From the NCBI GenBank assembly GCA_937959285.1, contig CALGAR010000002.1:62001-126000 (forward strand): DNA of 64,000 nt, read 5' to 3'. Position numbers and translations under genes: made by a program. This DNA comes from an uncultured Bryobacterales bacterium (GTDB taxonomy: Bacteria; Acidobacteriota; Terriglobia; Bryobacterales; Bryobacteraceae). The notes under the pieces are model-generated. The model was not told the origin of the DNA and did no database searches. It saw only the letters and a program-made list of their open reading frames with translations. This document shows positions 63,337-64,000 of the stretch, in pieces (within the stretch, counting starts at the first letter, position 1; each line of letters opens with the position of its first letter).

Positions 63337-64000
63337 TTGAGAGTGAAACGATTCGTCCCTTATTTCCTCCTGTTCTTGCTACAAAGTCACGGTCCGGCGC
63401 AAGAGACGCCATTTCATCGGGCAGAACTCATCTTCCCGTTCGAAACCTGGCACAATCATTCCTCTTCGATCATTGAGGCCCCGAACGGCGACCTCTTCGT
63501 CTGCTGGTTCCATGGCTCCGGAGAGAGGACTGCCGACGACGTCATCATTCAGGCTGCGCGGCGCGTTAAGGGGCGCGAAACATGGAGCCCTCGGTTTACG
63601 CTCGCAGACACGCCCGGATTCCCGGACACAAATCCCACTCTCTTTGTTGACAGGCGTCAGCGGCTGTGGCTCTTTTGGCCCGCAATCCTGGCGAACCAGT
63701 GGGAGACGGCTTTGATGAAGTACCGTGTATCGGAGGATTGGATGCAACCGGAGGGCCCGCCCAAATGGTCGCACGCCGACAATCTCCTCCTCATTCCGAA
63801 GCGTCTGAGCGAGAGGATCGCCGAAGTGCTCGGCAAAGACGCTCGCCCCGGTCCTTCCAGCCGCCGGTACGCTCATCTGCAAATGATGGCTTCCGACAAG
63901 CTCTACTCTCGCCTTGGCTGGTTCACGCGAACCCATCCGGTAACGCTTCCGAGCGGGCGCATCCTCGTCCCCCTCTACTCCGATGGCTTCTCGATGTCGC
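63337..64000 (+). CDS. Secreted BNR-repeat/sialidase-like protein, C-terminus cut by window edge
   Basis: 221 codons run off the right edge. A signal peptide (KRFVPYFLLFLLQSHGPAQ) is followed by a propeller-like sequence: HNHSSSIIEAPNGDLFVCWF, then DTNPTLFVDRRQRLWLFWP and LPSGRILVPLYSDGFSMS. These are the blades of exo-alpha-sialidase/BNR-repeat proteins. Substrate is unknown; many such proteins are not sialidases. TTG 63337 and GTG 63343 are both possible starts. It is divergent from the acid phosphatase with a 59-bp gap. Confidence 0.82.
   Translation, partial: MRVKRFVPYFLLFLLQSHGPAQETPFHRAELIFPFETWHNHSSSIIEAPNGDLFVCWFHGSGERTADDVIIQAARRVKGRETWSPRFTLADTPGFPDTNPTLFVDRRQRLWLFWPAILANQWETALMKYRVSEDWMQPEGPPKWSHADNLLLIPKRLSERIAEVLGKDARPGPSSRRYAHLQMMASDKLYSRLGWFTRTHPVTLPSGRILVPLYSDGFSMS

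Overview
The window looks like a chromosomal segment of an Acidobacteriota bacterium, probably of the Solibacter/Bryobacter type. This is inferred from gene content, with no database search. The pointers are: FG-GAP plus UnbV/ASPIC proteins; a TonB-dependent receptor with an N-terminal carboxypeptidase-regulatory-like domain; a hopanoid operon; an alternative complex III plus caa3 oxidase operon; a WaaA-LpxK fusion; many short secreted proteins without a recognised family; GC-rich DNA with frequent GTG and TTG starts. I saw no rRNA, tRNA, CRISPR array, insertion sequence or prophage gene.

Layout. 1-7.8 kb: partial amidohydrolase, threonine synthase, an RRM protein, ispG, a ZnuD-like TonB receptor and a secreted TPR protein. 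7.9-14.8 kb: a branched-chain amino acid operon (leader peptide and attenuator, ilvB-ilvN-ilvC-cimA), then an unknown gene and a quinone oxidoreductase. 14.8-17.8 kb: M24 peptidase, accB, accC. 17.8-28.8 kb, minus strand: outer-membrane lipid genes, in transcription order waaA-lpxK fusion, ispH, shc, hpnA, hpnG, two zinc alcohol dehydrogenases, hpnC, hpnD. 28.8-37.1 kb: a secreted unknown and a three-gene operon of TPR/FG-GAP protein, membrane pentaheme cytochrome with TPRs, and FG-GAP/UnbV protein. 37.2-43.9 kb: a compact cluster of an FkbH-type HAD enzyme fused to a carrier protein, two tandem-duplicated glycosyltransferases (the second fused to a thioesterase), and a convergent MFS exporter. 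44.0-44.6 kb: a small alarmone-hydrolase-like HD protein. 44.7-57.2 kb, minus strand: actABCDEF, a small membrane protein, sco, coxB, coxA, coxC and coxD, the quinol-to-oxygen branch. 57.3-59.4 kb: a divergent histidine kinase and a receiver-XRE regulator. 59.5-64 kb: secreted proteins (DUF3108, SGNH hydrolase, unknown, class-B-like acid phosphatase, partial BNR/sialidase-like).

How it fits together. The respiratory operon passes quinol electrons through ActA and ActE haems to the CuA/haem c subunit CoxB and on to oxygen, with Sco loading copper. The kinase/regulator pair sits head-to-head with it across a 9-bp inverted repeat. ispG and ispH (MEP pathway) feed squalene synthesis by HpnC/HpnD, cyclisation by Shc and side-chain trimming by HpnG; the two dehydrogenases in that operon have no assigned step and are candidates for reducing the ribosyl side chain to the tetrol. 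The ilv operon appears to be controlled by classical ribosome-mediated attenuation. The FkbH-carrier/glycosyltransferase/thioesterase cluster is the best candidate for an undescribed pathway.

Two genome-style features recur. Several genes have a -10 hexamer, often an extended -10, only 6-12 nt before the start codon, suggesting leaderless or near-leaderless mRNAs. Several convergent gene pairs have their stop codons buried in a shared inverted repeat.
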